Below the pieces are notes generated by a model that had not been told where the DNA came from, searched no databases, and worked only from the letters and a program-made list of their open reading frames with translations. Position numbers and translations under genes: made by a program. From the NCBI GenBank assembly GCA_016987375.1, contig PJRA01000263.1, forward strand, positions 3,324,603-3,388,602: a DNA stretch of 64,000 nt, given 5' to 3'. This stretch comes from Brachionus koreanus. Lineage: Eukaryota; Rotifera; Eurotatoria; Ploima; Brachionidae. Positions 24,001 to 36,397 of this stretch are shown in pieces; the stretch's first letter is position 1; each line of letters opens with the position of its first letter.

Positions 24001-27000
24001 GAAATTTTAAGTCATAAAAGGTAAGTTTATGCTCAAAAATTAATTTTTTTTTTAATTTTAAATTTTTTCTTGTTTGAAAAATTTAGAATTTAGAAGGCAG
24101 ATACATATTTTCATATGCTGCAAACATGTTTAACAGAGGCCAACTATTGTACATAATTCTTCATCCATACAGATTTTGTAGAAATTTGCAGACATTAAAA
24201 ATTAAGTTTAACATTGAATGCAATTAATTTTTTACTTAAAAAATATTAAAAAACTTATATTAATATTAATTTTTGAACATGGACATTTTAATTTGATTAT
24301 AAACTTCAATTTTTCCATAAAAGTAATATATATATAAATGTTATTGAAAAATTGAAAAACAAGAAAATCTATAGAATTACGTTCTTATCCGTATATTTGT
24401 AAAAATGAATAGAAAAATCTACAAAATACTAATTTATGGTTTTTTCTCGTAATTTTAATAGAATTTTTCCACTAAATTACGAGAATAAAGTTAAGATGTG
24501 AGCATCGATTAGCACTGGGATGTACAGTTACATTTAATCATCTCTTGCTCTCCTGCAATTGAGAGCTCATTTACAAAAAGTGACAAAAAATGCTCTTGAG
24601 ATTTTTTAAATTTGTTTTCATTTTTAAGCTAAGTTTAATCAAAACTGCGCTCAAAATTTACGTTAAAATTATGTGCTAATTATTAAAGAAATGAAATCAA
24701 AATTTATAAAATTCCACTCACATAAGACCTATTTATTAGTAAAATTACTTAGTCAATTTTGAGAATCCATTTTTTTTATATTTTTTTTACAATTTTACGC
24801 TTACACACGTAATTTTATAAATTTACGTAATCTCAAAATTTTCTTTTACATATATATATGTTTTATTTAAATAGCAGAATAGAAGGCCAACAAAAGAAAC
24901 AGCAAATTTTGAATCTGAGTCATTTAAGTATTCGAAAGAGGCAAATTCGAGAAAAAAACGTCAAGCTCAAACATTTCCTAATGGAAATAATACATGCAAT
25001 CTTTACCTGAAAATAGATCCCTATTTGTACGACACAATATTTAAAAACGAAGGAAACCTAAACGAAATTTTTACACGAAATTATTTGATCTATTATTTAG
25101 TAAAACAAGTTTTATCATTGAATTCAATATTTAATAACGAAATTAGTTCGGACTTTTTTCGCAATGTGAATTTTGTAATAGAAAAAATAAAAATTTATCG
25201 ATTGTCTGATTGTTCAAATTTGAATTCACCAGAGGACAAACTTTGTGAAAATTATTTAGATTCTATCACTTTTTTAAATTTTGTATCTTTGGATAATTTT
25301 GATGATTATTGTTTATCATATACATTTACTTCTCGTGACTTTGCCGATGGTACTCTAGGTCTTGCTTGGCTTGCTTCCACAGATGGTTCACCTGGCGGAA
25401 TTTGTGAAAAAAGAACCACTGTAGTAGGTGAAAGTAAAAGTCTCAATTCAGGAATTGTCTCTTTAGTGAGCTTTGGCACTAGAGTTCCCGAACGAGTAAA
25501 TCAAATTACTTTTGCACATGAAGTTGGTCATTCGTTGGGTGCTCAACATGACCCTGACACTTCTGAATGTCAACCTGGAGGTTCAAGTGGAAATTTTATC
25601 ATGTTTAGTAGAGCCACGTCAGGAATTCAATCCAATAATGACGTCTTTTCTGGATGCAGCATTGACCAAATAAATTCGGTGTTTTCGTCTTTTTTACCTT
25701 CTTCAAAAAATTGTCTTAAAAGAGAATCAGATATAACTGGAATTTGTGGCAACGGAATAATTGAAGATGGAGAAGTTTGTGATCCAGGAGATTCTGGACT
25801 GGGAAATTGCTGCAGTGATTGCGTTTCCCTAATAGGAGAATGCGATCCTAGTCAAGGTGGCTGCTGTGATCCTACTACTTGCAAATTTTATCCAAACAAT
25901 GTTGTTTGCCTTATTGGAAACGACTGTAGGGGAGATGTTAGATGTACTAATTCAAGTGCATCGTGTCCAATAGATGATAATGTAGGTTTCAAGGAAGACT
26001 TAAGTCTTTGCAATGAAAATACACAAGTGTGCCGAAATGGGGTGATTTTAATTTTTACTAAATTTTCATTTTTTTAAACCTATTCAAATTTAGGCATGTA
26101 CTGATTCTATTTGCGATTTGTTTGATTTGAAACAATGCTATTTGGTTGGAAATTTATCAGATCCAAATGTAGACAAGTCTGAACTCTGCTTGTTAGCATG
26201 CACTGGAGGTAAATTTATCTTTATTCTATTTTAAATTAGCATTAATTCTGAGTTTATAGAGAAAACAAGCAATCAATGCAGACCTACGAGGGACATTGCA
26301 GATTTTGGAGGTCGCTCTTATTCGCTAAGACCTGGTAATTTTAATTTCAAAAAAAAATAAAAGAAATTTTTAAATTTTAAAAAGGTTCAGCATGCAGTGC
26401 CTTTAATGGCTATTGTGATACATTCTCAAAATGCCGAGCATTTGATAGTGAAGGTTCTTTGGCTAGATTGGCAAAAAATTTTATTTCAATTACCACAATT
26501 ACTTTACAGGACATTTCAACTTTTGCTAGAGTAAAATTATTAAAATTCATAAAAAAAAAAGTTTTGTTATAGAAAAATTTTTTAGGAATACTGGTGGGCT
26601 ATTTTATTGATTTTACTGGGTTTCTTAATAATCAATGGTATCATATTTTTCTGCATTATAATTCACATGAATTCGGACAATCCTGAAAAAAGTTTTGGTT
26701 ATAGTTTTAGAAAAACTTTAAGAAAACCATTTCAATGGGTAAAATTTTATTTTAAATTTTAAAAAATTTTTCATAAAAAAAAATCAATTTTTGCTCATTT
26801 CTATTTTTATGATTCAATTTATTTTAAGAATCAGTTTAACTTATTTGATAAATTTATGTAGATTTGGTTTTTAATTTTTAATTTGTATCAATAATCACCT
26901 ATAAACTAATAAACGTAATTTTGGGTGAATTTTGGAAGTTTTACTTTTATATTCGTAAATTGTAAAAAGGACAAAAAAGCATCTTTTAGAATTGTATAAA

Positions 27001-27952
27001 ATAAAGAATCTCAGACAGAAAGGAAAAAGTAAAAAGTAAAAAAGCATTCTTTCAGCTTATTTGAACGCTCCTATTGCCTGAAAAAGAAAAAAAAAAGGAA
27101 AAAATAATTTCTGTGTAAAAATTTTAAAATATTTTTGCTTCTTTTTTTTTAGTTTTTACTTAAAATAAGTGTGAATTTAAGAGAATTTAGGAATTTTCTT
27201 TATTGACTTCCCTATTAAATTCAAGAAAAAGCGCTAAAAAGAGATCCATTTTAAAGCTTAAACTTTTTTTATACCCTTTAGAATTTACGAAAAAATTAGT
27301 AAATTTCTTTTGCTTTGTTAACTTACAATCAATTTAGTTAAATATTAAGAATTGAAATAAAAGCAGGACATAATTCCAAAAATTAGTTTTGAATGCAACT
27401 TTTGAATATAAAAAACATAGTGAATTTTGGAACGAAAAACAAAAAACAATAAAAGAGATAGTTTAGGCAAAACTCTGCAATTCTACAAACAGTATATGTA
27501 TTAGAAAATTACTAAAATGGAAGAGTTTCTTTGTACATACTTAATCCGAAATTCCCTATGTCAAATAAAAAAAATTTAAACTTTAATTTTGAATCTTAAC
27601 AAATTGAATTAAAATGTTTACAAAAAATTCAAAATTTAAATCATTACAGTTTTTTTAATGAAAAGAAGTACATCAATGTTACTTTTTTTTCAAAAGATTG
27701 ATAATTAAGATTAATTTAATATATTATAGTTTTTTGATTTGAATAAAATTTAAAATTCAATTAAATTTTTATTTTTAAAAGTGTGGACGAAAGCCAGATA
27801 GTTTAAAAAGATTTAACAATAATAAAGTGAATTTTGAAGCAGAAGAAAAATACCAGTTTGACGAAAGAATTTCCGATTCATCTGAAATAAATGTAAAAAA
27901 ACAATACAAATTACAGAAAATTAGAAAAAATCCCAGACAGCTAGATGATTAA
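21037..27952 (+). CDS. ADAM10: ADAM10/Kuzbanian-type membrane metalloprotease
   Basis: Nine exons: 21037-21097, 21152-21278, 21329-21716, 24875-26041, 26094-26208, 26260-26334, 26385-26530, 26586-26738, 27782-27952; 2403 nt, 800 aa. Starts with a signal peptide (MHIFVLCTVFSTLLIAYSES). The prodomain has the ADAM10-like GTIIDGVFTGTI and VFHESDIE segments and ends at a furin-type RKKR site near residue 220. The metalloprotease domain carries the zinc motif HEVGHSLGAQHD (about 407-418) and a YIMF/MFSRATSG Met-turn region. A cysteine-rich disintegrin-like domain (ICGNGIIEDGEVCDPG) and stalk follow, then one transmembrane segment in exon 8 (YWWAILLILLGFLIINGIIF). ADAM10 sheds Notch and other surface proteins. 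Odd points: intron 3 is 3.1 kb and intron 8 about 1 kb, both with repeats; the 74-residue or so cytoplasmic tail is basic and lacks the proline-rich SH3 ligands of vertebrate ADAM10. The gene ends 120 bp from the convergent METTL3 end. Confidence 0.95.
22431..22460 (+). repeat. 30-bp direct repeat, left copy (ADAM10 intron 3)
   Basis: Matches 23364-23393 except at two positions (begins TTCGAACCAAAAAAAG, ends AATTAGATTAG). Copies are 933 bp apart in the same orientation; origin unknown. Confidence 0.7.
23364..23393 (+). repeat. 30-bp direct repeat, right copy (ADAM10 intron 3)
   Basis: Partner of 22431-22460. The interval between them has no recognisable ORF. Confidence 0.7.
27548..27695 (+). 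repeat. Dispersed repeat, copy B (ADAM10 intron 8)
   Basis: Same-orientation partner of 20165-20300; the extra length is a short internal duplication of AATT-rich sequence. Non-coding. Confidence 0.6.
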
Positions 27953-28072
27953 TTTTTATATTGAACAGATTACTTGATAATTACTTGATGAATGCAATTT
28001 AAATAAAAATTAAATTTTTTTTGTTACAAATTTTTTACTCTTAAAAAATGATTTTAAATTAAATAAACAAAA

Positions 28073-31000
28073 TCAGCTCGAATCTGGCTTTTTTATTTGA
28101 GGCATGGCATTGCCATCAGGATACTTGACTTTGAATTTCTTAACTAGGTCTGGCTCTAGCAACCTAACACCATCTAGTTGATTTCCTAAAGTGATCCAGT
28201 TTTCTCTTAGATTATGAGGCCGTCCAAACAATTCACATTTTCTCGTGCCTGGTGAAAGCCTCTCAATTAAGCCGTAAACTTCGTCAGGTTTATGAGAGGT
28301 AGCTCTGACTTCGGCCACTATTGTATCGCAATCTAGTCCAGTATTGAAAAGATCTGGATTTGGTTTTCCTTTAACTCCTATGAGACAGTGTTCTTTGCCA
28401 TGGTTTAACCAATGTCCAGTTCGACCGGTTCTGATAATACGCTGAAGCTGATTCGTTTTGACCCATATTAATTCATCACAACGTTCATAATTCCATTCTT
28501 TCAGACACTCTCGGCCAAGTTCCATCGCTCGACCCGTTACCCATAGAAAAATGTAGCCTTCATCTTGTAATGATGGCACATCTAGTTTTTTCATTTCATC
28601 GTCAGCCATTGTGCCATATGGAAGTTCCATATGGATATCCCATGGTGGATCTGAATTAAAAAGATTAGAAATAAAATACATGTTTTATTTTAAAATGTTA
28701 ATAACCTGCCATTATCACACTAAATTTTCCCAATATTGTCATATCAAATGTTCTAAGATCACATTGAATCCATTGAGGTGGTATTTTAATTTTGCTCAAT
28801 CGAGACAATGTTGAGCTTGAATTTGTCAGCAATTCTTGATCAACATCTTGCATATCCACTTCATAATGAATATACTTGAAAACAAAAATACTCAATTTTT
28901 AAATGTCGTAGATTGTGATCAAAATGAAAAATTACACAGAACACAAAAGCTTTAGAAGCAAGAAAGACTTTTGATAAAATTAAAAGATTCTTTACCTTAC
29001 AATTATTCATGTTATAACATGTGTTTAGAAATGAGCAATCACCAAGTGATACTAGAAAAAAATTAAAATTTTAAAAAAATTTTAAAAATTTTTGATTTTT
29101 TACTGTCGGTGTGAGGTTTTATTATTCTTTTAAAGTGAATTTTATCACATTTTTTCTGAAGCATGCCTCTATCGATCAAATCTCTGCAGCAATCAATTTT
29201 AGTTCCATTTGGGCAATATTCCTGAACATGGCCTAAAGATTAAATTTTTTATTACCAATAAAATAGAAATAATTTAGAAAACTTTTTGCAGATTTAAAAT
29301 GTTCCAGTTCAAGTTTTTCAACAGTTGTCATTTTGCCTAGAAGTTCATTTATCTCGAGTGCTAAAAGTCTGGGTTCATATTCAGAAACCAAAGGCGAAGC
29401 TAGTAAATTTTCTATTCTTTCTGTCAATGATATTTTACCCTTTTTTGTTTGTTTTATTTTGTTTATTTTAAATTCAGATGAATCATTCAATTTTCGTTTT
29501 AGAATTTTTTTCATATAAGCTGCTAACTTAAGTCAAAAATAATTTTTGTTTATGCGTTATTCTAAATAATTCATACAGCAGTTGAATCAATTTCAACAAT
29601 TTTAAAAAATTTTTCTTCATCCAAAGTTTTCTTTTCTTCAATCCTAGTAAAAAAATTACTATTTATTCTAGATATATTTAATAAAAAATCATACCTAACA
29701 ATCTTATATACATTACTAATTTTGTAAACTATTCTAGCCAGAATATCATCGGACAAATTTTGTTCCAGACGTGAATTAATATCGGAAAATAAATTGAATG
29801 AATAAATAGGCAAATCGTGAACAGGATCCGACAAAAAATTAATAATTAAATTTTCAGCTTAAATAAACAATTTTAAATTTTAAATTTGTTTTTAGAAAAA
29901 AAAACATAGATTTATTTTATTTATTAAGATTTAATAATTAGTTAATTTAATTAAATCCTTTATATTTTTTCAAATTAAATTTTTTTTAAACTCACAGAAT
30001 AAATATTTATCTTTTTTGATTTTTCAATTCCTTTATTATTACAGCTATATTTTGAGTTAGACAAAAATTAAAGGACAATTTGCGCCACTTATGAAGTCTT
30101 TGGCTATAGTAATCATACACATCAAATTAAAGATTGTCTTTTTTGTATTAAAGATATTGTGTTTCCAAGCAAACAACACCAGTCGTTCATTATCTAACGG
30201 CCTCAAAGTTGACCGCCAAAAAAAGTTAAGTTGGTTTGAACACAAATTTTACTTGAGTTAACTTGACTTAAGTTTAAAAGTAAAGGAGATTTAAAGCATA
30301 AATCACATACCACTTATTTTCTAGATGAAAAGTTACTCCTTAATAATTTATGCTTTTTAATTTTGTCTTAATAATTTGCATTATATTTTATCTAAATCTA
30401 TTTAACCTTTTTTTTTGTTCTTTTTTAAAATTTAACTTAGTTTTATTTTTTTTACTACAGTCAAACCTCAATATAACGAAACAATTTTAAACAAAATTTC
30501 GCTAAAAACACTCAAGTGATAAATCCTCACCTTTTTTTTTAAACCAAAGATGAGGATTGTGGTGATTTTGTAGATTTTTTGTTTTCTATGAAAAGTTTCG
30601 TATTACAAAATACTCAAACCAAACAGTTAACAATTTATAATTTTTTCAAAAATAATTTTTAAAATTCTAATTCAATATAATAAAAGTTTTAAACTAATTT
30701 TTTTTTCATAACCCTTTAACATTTAATTTTCGGTACAACGAATACCCTTTTTCCCGCCCGAGTTCGTCGTTATATCAAGGAATAACTGTAATAAATTAAA
30801 TCTGGAATTGTTAGAAAATTCGTCTAGGTTCTCTGGAATTTTTTTAGAGTCTAGACAACTTATTAGTTAGTTTCGTATTAATAAAGACAAAACTAAATTT
30901 GATGTCTAGAATTACTGATATCATACGACTTAAAAAGTGATGCAAACCAATCTTTCGAGGAATATCCCTGAATTTTAAGCCTTAATAAATGCAAAGTAAA

Positions 31001-31469
31001 ATGTTTGATTGTTTTACAATTTGCACCTCTAGCCAAGATATTAAAAACATTTAATTAGATTGAATTGCATAACTGAAATTTTTTGAAATTTATAAATTAT
31101 TGAAATTTGAAAGTTTTAAAAACTAAAAGATTGTGTAAAATGTAATGAAATTGAATGAAATTTCGCACTTAAAATTTTTGAGTAAAAATAACAAATGATA
31201 GTTATCAAAAATTTTACTTTGCCTTTAATTGATTGATTATAAATTAGGATTTATTTATCTAAGTAATTTAAAAAAAATTAGTTTTCTATTCAAATTCTGA
31301 AATTTTAAGCTTTTTATTTAAATTGAGGTTTGTTTATTAAATTACCTGTAGCAAATAAATTTTCTTCTGTTCGATTACATTCAGATTTAACTAATAATTC
31401 ACTATCAAGTTTTTCCAAGAACTTTTTACGCTTTTCATTTTTTTGTTGATATAGATTAAGTTTTGACAT
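28073..31469 (-). CDS. METTL3: METTL3, catalytic subunit of the mRNA m6A methyltransferase
   Basis: Eight exons (minus): 31469-31346, 29857-29695, 29643-29577, 29526-29283, 29232-29104, 29051-28996, 28874-28706, 28650-28073; 1530 nt, 509 aa. The protein has a helical leader (MSKLNLYQQKNEKRKKFLEK), a CCCH zinc-finger region (EYCPNGTK, then KPHTDISLGDCSFLNTC and YNMNNCKYIHYEVD), and the MT-A70 methyltransferase domain with the catalytic DPPW (about residues 318-321), WVKTNQLQRI, RTGRTGHWLNHGKEHCL and ERLSPGTRKCELFGRPHN. METTL3 transfers methyl from SAM to adenosine N6 in mRNA, normally with METTL14 in the nucleus. The exon at 31346-31469 was added because its phase exactly completes the codon at the start of exon 2, which has no ATG of its own. 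Intron 1 (1.5 kb) carries a pogo-like MITE; other introns are about 50-130 bp. Shorter than vertebrate METTL3 (about 580 aa) mainly in the N-terminal linker. Confidence 0.96.
30458..30788. mobile_element. pogo/Tc1-mariner-type MITE in METTL3 intron 1
   Basis: The left end CAGTCAAACCTCAATATAAC is preceded by TA, and the right end (reverse complement CAGTTATTCCTTGATATAAC) is followed by TA. Ends starting CAG with an ATATAACGA block and a TA target duplication are characteristic of pogo/Tigger-like elements. The 331-bp interior has no transposase trace, so it is non-autonomous. Confidence 0.85.
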
Positions 31470-31716
31470 TTGAACTAAAAAATCAAATAAAATATAAATA
31501 TTAAAATTATTAACTAGTTTTAAAGGGTTTTACTCCTTTAAATTGAGTAATTTTACTCAATCAAATTTATTAGCGAATTGAAACTTTTAAAAATTTGTTG
31601 AATTTTATTTTATGATGGAAAAACATAGACAATCTGAAGTAAAATTAACCAAGAAATTAAAACAGAGAATCATTTAAGAATTAAGTTGAATAAAACGGAA
31701 GAAGTTTAAGAATGTT

Positions 31717-32076
31717 TTATGACTGCTGAGAAGTTTTTCCACTTTTTTTGGGCTGACTTGTCTTGTCGCTTTTTTTTTCTTTTTTTTTAAGCTCAATATT
31801 TCCACGAATTAGATTTGAATAGGCTAATTGAAACTTGTTAACATCTTTGGCGGATACAACAGTACTTATTTTTTTTGAGCCCAAAGTTGCTCTCATTAGA
31901 CACTTGTATTCTTGAGGCTCCGGAATCTGAGAGAGATTTTTTTTTTCTGTACGAGGAACTGGTTTGGTTCTTCCATCGTATCGTTTCATACTAACTAAAA
32001 CGGTTCCGCTTGTTTTGGCTTTCTGATAGAATTTTGTCAATTCGGATAAAAATTGCTCGTTGTCTAATAGAACCAT
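31717..32076 (-). CDS. SRP14: Signal recognition particle 14 kDa subunit
   Basis: Single-exon gene, 119 aa. It begins MVLLDNEQFLSELTKFYQKA and continues TSGTVLVSMKRYDGRTKPVP, CLMRATLGSKKISTVVSAKD and VNKFQLAYSNLIRGN, which match animal SRP14 end to end. The C-terminus is a short lysine-rich tail instead of the alanine-rich tail of primate SRP14. With SRP9 it binds the Alu domain of 7SL RNA in the cytoplasm and pauses elongation of secretory proteins. It lies about 250 bp upstream of METTL3 on the same strand, so METTL3's promoter is confined to that short spacer unless it reaches into SRP14. Confidence 0.96.
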   Translation of the reverse strand: MVLLDNEQFLSELTKFYQKAKTSGTVLVSMKRYDGRTKPVPRTEKKNLSQIPEPQEYKCLMRATLGSKKISTVVSAKDVNKFQLAYSNLIRGNIELKKKEKKSDKTSQPKKSGKTSQQS

Positions 32077-33201
32077 TCTTCTAAAATTAAACCTTTATGA
32101 AAAAAGAACTTTTATGTCTAAGAAACATTGATTTTTTTAAATTATAAATTTATCGTCATCAAAAAAATTTATTTTTAAACTTAATTTTCTTTACAATAGT
32201 TTCAATTTTTTTTAAATATATTCTTCTAAATATTAAATTGTTATGTCAATAACTTAGTCTTTGTCAATAAATTAAAACTGCAATAATTTATTTTTTAAAA
32301 AATCTCTTTAATTTAAAAAATTTTGGGGAAAATTTTAATATTATGTTATTCAAAGAATAAAAGTCTAAATTTTTTCCCTAAATTTTTGAAAAATATTTGA
32401 TTTATTTATTCATAAAAAAAATTAATAAAAGAAAATAAGAAACAAAATTAAAAATTCATCTGAAGATAGCTTTGTGAAATTTGAAACAGAATACAAAAAA
32501 AAATTAAAGCTTAAAAATTTTTAAAAAATTTAAATTTAATTTAAAAAGAATTATTATTAGATTCTTCGAGAACTATAAATTGCTTAGAAGCTTGGCATCG
32601 CCTATTCAAAAAGAGAGTAGCAATTTCTCATTCTCAAACACCAGCTTTTATCCAGCATTTAGTTGAAGTGCAATATAATATTTTTGTCTTTATCTTAAAT
32701 GATAAAAATTATTTTATTTAAAAATGTTGCAATTTTCTTAATATATTGGAGTATCTTTCAATTTTATTTATCAAAAAAGGAAGAAGAATATTTCTTCAAT
32801 TTGGAGTGTAATTTCACAACTTCTATTCAAAAACAAATATTTTTTTGGTTAATTAGTAATTAAGAACTAATAAATGGTAAATTTTTCTGACCAAAACAAT
32901 GAATATTAAAATTTAATAAATTTTGTTTAAATTTTTAAATATATATTTTTTAAGGATTTCGAAATTTGCAAAAATCAAATTTTTAAAATTCTCTACTTAA
33001 AAAAAAAGCTATCAACTTTGGCCTTCTTTTCTCAAAAATGAAACTCAAAAGTCTATATTGTAATATTATTATAGGGGTCAAATTTTAAAGATTTTCTTAA
33101 ATCGAAATCTTTATTTAAATATAGATTATAAAAAGATTTTTAGTAAAAAGGCAACAATATAAATTTTTGGCTAAATTTTCAAAATCTACAACTTTCATAT
33201 A
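32077..33201. other. Intergenic region between SRP14 and the GPCR
   Basis: AT-rich with no ORF above background. It contains the SRP14 promoter and GPCR 3' UTR by position only. No repeat recognised. Confidence 0.5.
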
Positions 33202-34179
33202 TTATTTATTGCTTGTCGTGAATACTGTACTTGTTGACTTTGATAAGTTTTTGTTAAAAACGATTAAAACCAATTCGCTCCTGAACAACTTGTTAAAAAA
33301 TAAATTTATTAAAAATGGAGAATAGTTATTTAAATATGAAATACAATTACAAATAGCTTGTATGCTATCAAATAGATCTACTATTATTTTATGATTAAAG
33401 TTAATAAAATGCACTGAATGATATAGAATAAATGAAATAGCCCAGGGTAAATAGATTATTAAAAATAAAATATTAATTGTTATAACAGTTTTTGCAAAAG
33501 TGTATTCTTTTTTCAAAGATTTCTGAATTTTTGTGGTCTTTTTTACTGAAATTACTTTCTTAGTAATTTGAAAATTAAAAATAAAAATTATTGTAAAAGG
33601 TATCAAATCTCTTAGTAAAACATTAGCTAAATCACTCATTAAATCAGTTAATTCAATACCATTACAAACTGTTTTGCTCACATTGGTACTCTTTGCTCCT
33701 TCTATGTTACTTTTATTATTCAAAAAAATATTGTCCACTTTTAAATAGAATGAAAAATAAACTGTGTTGCAAGTAAAAAGTAACAGACCAGCTATTGCGT
33801 AGTAAATAAAATAGTGATTTAGACTTAGTCGCTTTGCTTTTAATTGACAAATAGATCTATATAAATCATAAGAAATGAAAACTTGGGCAAACGAGGGAAA
33901 TTGCAATATCACCGATGAAATGACATTGTAAAATTTACATGCAAATAAATCTGTGTTTCTTGGATCCATATTCAAATGCTCTAAAACATAGATTACTAAT
34001 TGATTAGCCAATGTCATAATGTTTAGTATACATAACGAAGAATACAAAAATCCGATATTTGTATTTTTGGTAAATTTTTTACGAATAAACACAAAAATTG
34101 TAAGCAAATTAAGTAATATACCAATTGGCATTGTTGTAATTGAAAAATAAAATTGAATCCTGGATGATAATGCAAGCAT
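33202..34179 (-). CDS. Class A (rhodopsin-like) GPCR, intronless, orphan
   Basis: A 325-residue open frame with seven hydrophobic segments and a very short N-terminus before TM1 (IGILLNLLTIFVFIRKKF). The TM3 cysteine (LFACKFYN) can pair with an extracellular loop 2 cysteine (KTVCNGIEL); potential N-glycosylation sites (NKS, NVS) sit in that loop. The TM3 end reads SYDLYRS where DRY is usual; TM6 has IIYLPWAISF (CWxP-like proline kept); TM7 reads NNYSPFLINLFFNKLFR in place of NPxxY followed by a basic helix 8. The pattern resembles divergent invertebrate peptide receptors, but the ligand cannot be told from sequence. The single exon among intron-rich neighbours suggests an ancestral retrocopy, as is common in expanded invertebrate GPCR families (inference). 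Start chosen at the first in-frame ATG. Confidence 0.85.
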   Translation of the reverse strand: MLALSSRIQFYFSITTMPIGILLNLLTIFVFIRKKFTKNTNIGFLYSSLCILNIMTLANQLVIYVLEHLNMDPRNTDLFACKFYNVISSVILQFPSFAQVFISYDLYRSICQLKAKRLSLNHYFIYYAIAGLLLFTCNTVYFSFYLKVDNIFLNNKSNIEGAKSTNVSKTVCNGIELTDLMSDLANVLLRDLIPFTIIFIFNFQITKKVISVKKTTKIQKSLKKEYTFAKTVITINILFLIIYLPWAISFILYHSVHFINFNHKIIVDLFDSIQAICNCISYLNNYSPFLINLFFNKLFRSELVLIVFNKNLSKSTSTVFTTSNK

Positions 34180-35382
34180 TTAAATTAATTTTTTTGGTTG
34201 TCAAAGTAGCATTTGATTTAAACAAGTTTTTTTGTAAACATTTTTTAAAGACTGTTTTGGAAAATTTTGGAACAAAAATGATTTTGTTTAAAAAGATCAA
34301 ATTAGATTCAAAATTTGATTTCCTATTGATTAAAATAGAATTTTAGTAATAAGCAAAATAAGATTTTTTTCTTTTGATATTTAATTAAAACGGAAAAAAA
34401 CGTCTATTCAAATATTTTGTTCTTTTTTTATCAAAAACTGAATGGTTTAATATTGAAATAGTGATTAAATTAAATAATTTCTTTTTATTTTGAAATATTT
34501 TTTAATGTTATTTTGCTCAACATGAAAAAAACATCTTTTCATCAAATTTTTTATAAACAACACCTGAAAACGAAGATTTTCTATAAAAATTATTTATAAA
34601 ATAATTATATAAATATTACTATGAGCTTTAATTCAGCTATCTAATATAAATGAAAATTAAAATTAGTTGTACAGACAGACATTTCTAGATCCAAATAAAT
34701 ATTTTTAAAGCTCACTTAATTTGTTTTGACAAAAATCGTATATATTAAATTTTTTAAAAAATTTTTCTAAAATTTTATTTTTAAATATTTTAGCGAAATG
34801 TTTCAATTATTTTTAATATTTATCTCTATTATAATTTATATCAAATTTCAATGGATATAAATAGATGATACACATAGTTAGTTAAAAAAATGATATCCTT
34901 TCATACAATTTTCACTTCTTCCCTAAAAATGCATTTATTATGTTTTCACTACCGATTACAAGAAAAATTTAAGCCATTCTCAAAAACAATAATTTCGTAT
35001 CAATAATGGGGTCTTACAAATACATTCTAATCATATTTGTAAAGCATTTTTAATGAGTCGAATTAAACTCGGACCATAATCCACGTAGATTTCAAACATT
35101 ATTCGAAATTTTTACAATATCTAAAGAAAAACAATGCTTCCTATAATTTTTCGATATCTAAATCAAAAATAATTAATTTATATTTATATAATTTATAATC
35201 TATTTTCTCTTGCTATTAAATTTTATACATGATTTCAGATAAAAAGACCAACAAAGTTACTTAAAGATTTGCTCGACATGCAGTCTACTGTAGCTGTTAT
35301 CCTTATTATTTTTACTTTAATTATTATTTACCAAATTTACTATTATTTCAGAAATTTCTAAAAGCAATTTCTTTTTTTTCAG

Positions 35383-35455
35383 GTGGCTGAAAGGAAGGAC
35401 TAAGATCCATTCCAAACTGCCCGGGTCTAAACCCAATCTATATTTTTAAATAAAA
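35383..35455 (-). repeat. GGCAGTTTGGAATGG repeat module, copy 1
   Basis: On the minus strand reads AAAAATATAG, GGGTTTA, GGCAGTTTGGAATGG, CTTAGTCCTTCCTTTCAGCC. The same ordered blocks occur on the plus strand at 59505-59578 and, more divergently, on the minus strand at 59713-59756. It abuts the 3' edge of a decayed LINE. Confidence 0.75.
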
Positions 35456-35459
35456 TAAT

Positions 35460-35960
35460 CAACTTCTTGAAACTTTTAGCTATCATACCCAAAACACGAT
35501 TTCCACCAGTAGTACAATTTGGTTTTCCCATTTTAAATCATTTTGAATTTAAATTCCTAAATCTATTTACTATAAATTCTACTATAAATTGTAAAAAACA
35601 AAGCAGGGATTTTTTGAACCAAATATATGCATTACAAGAACACTACATTTTTCGATATTTAAATCCCAAGACCAAGTAAGTGACCAACCTGTTTTGTAAT
35701 CTATATCTCTTTGAAGTATTTAGTTGTCCCTGACACTCTTAATAAAAAGCAAAAATAAAGTATCATCAGCATATTTTTTCACACTTATAGATCAAACGAG
35801 TTTAAAGATCATTTATAAATATTAAAAATAGTAAAGGTTCAAAAACTGAGCCTTGTGGTACTCCGCTTGTTATCTCTAACCAATTAGACATGGACGAACC
35901 CATAATAATTTTGACAAAATAATTAATTTCATTCAAAAAAAAATAAATAAATATATAAAT
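35460..35960 (-). mobile_element. Decayed CR1/Jockey-like reverse transcriptase fragment
   Basis: Reading the minus strand across several frames gives [26 protein letters not shown], then a YADD-like block (tatgctgatgatact at about 35780), then LNIEKCSVLVM and DLGI.IQNDLKWENQI. These are consecutive blocks of a LINE reverse transcriptase. Multiple stops and frameshifts show it is dead. DLGI.IQND..KW matches the element at 4536-5755. Confidence 0.8.
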
Positions 35961-36397
35961 CTAAATATAATAAATATAAAATATATAATATGACCTTCGG
36001 AAATATATTTAATGCATATTTCTTTTTAAAGTCTGTTATTTTATTGAGATTTTTAATTTTACATTGGTCAAAAAATCAAAATTAAATTGAATAAAAATAT
36101 AACTTAAGAAAAAATTAAAATTTTTTCCATTATGGTGATCGAAAAGTTCCTGTTTTTTGAGTTGGTGGTTGTGTTTCTTAAAAAACTTCTGGATTAGTAT
36201 TTTCCGTTTCATTTTAATGGTTTCAATTTTTTTAAAACTCTTTCTGTCTGGGTATTGAATTGAAAATTTATTTTTTATTAATATTTTTTTAAAATATATT
36301 TTTTCTAATAAAAAAAAAGTTAATATTAATTTACAAACTGTTGATTAATTAAATAATTAATAAAAAAGCAATTATTTAAATCTAAAATTTAATTTCA

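Larger units (their letters stand above)
34180..36397. other. Intergenic region between the GPCR and CDK5RAP2-like gene
   Basis: Apart from the RT fragment (35460-35960) and the short repeat module (35383-35455) listed separately, this is AT-rich sequence with no gene that I can support. Confidence 0.5.

Noticed and set aside
30057..30245. 62-codon minus-strand ORF in METTL3 intron 1
   Set aside because: Composition matches the intron, no homology recognised, no splice logic linking it to METTL3, whose frame is already complete.
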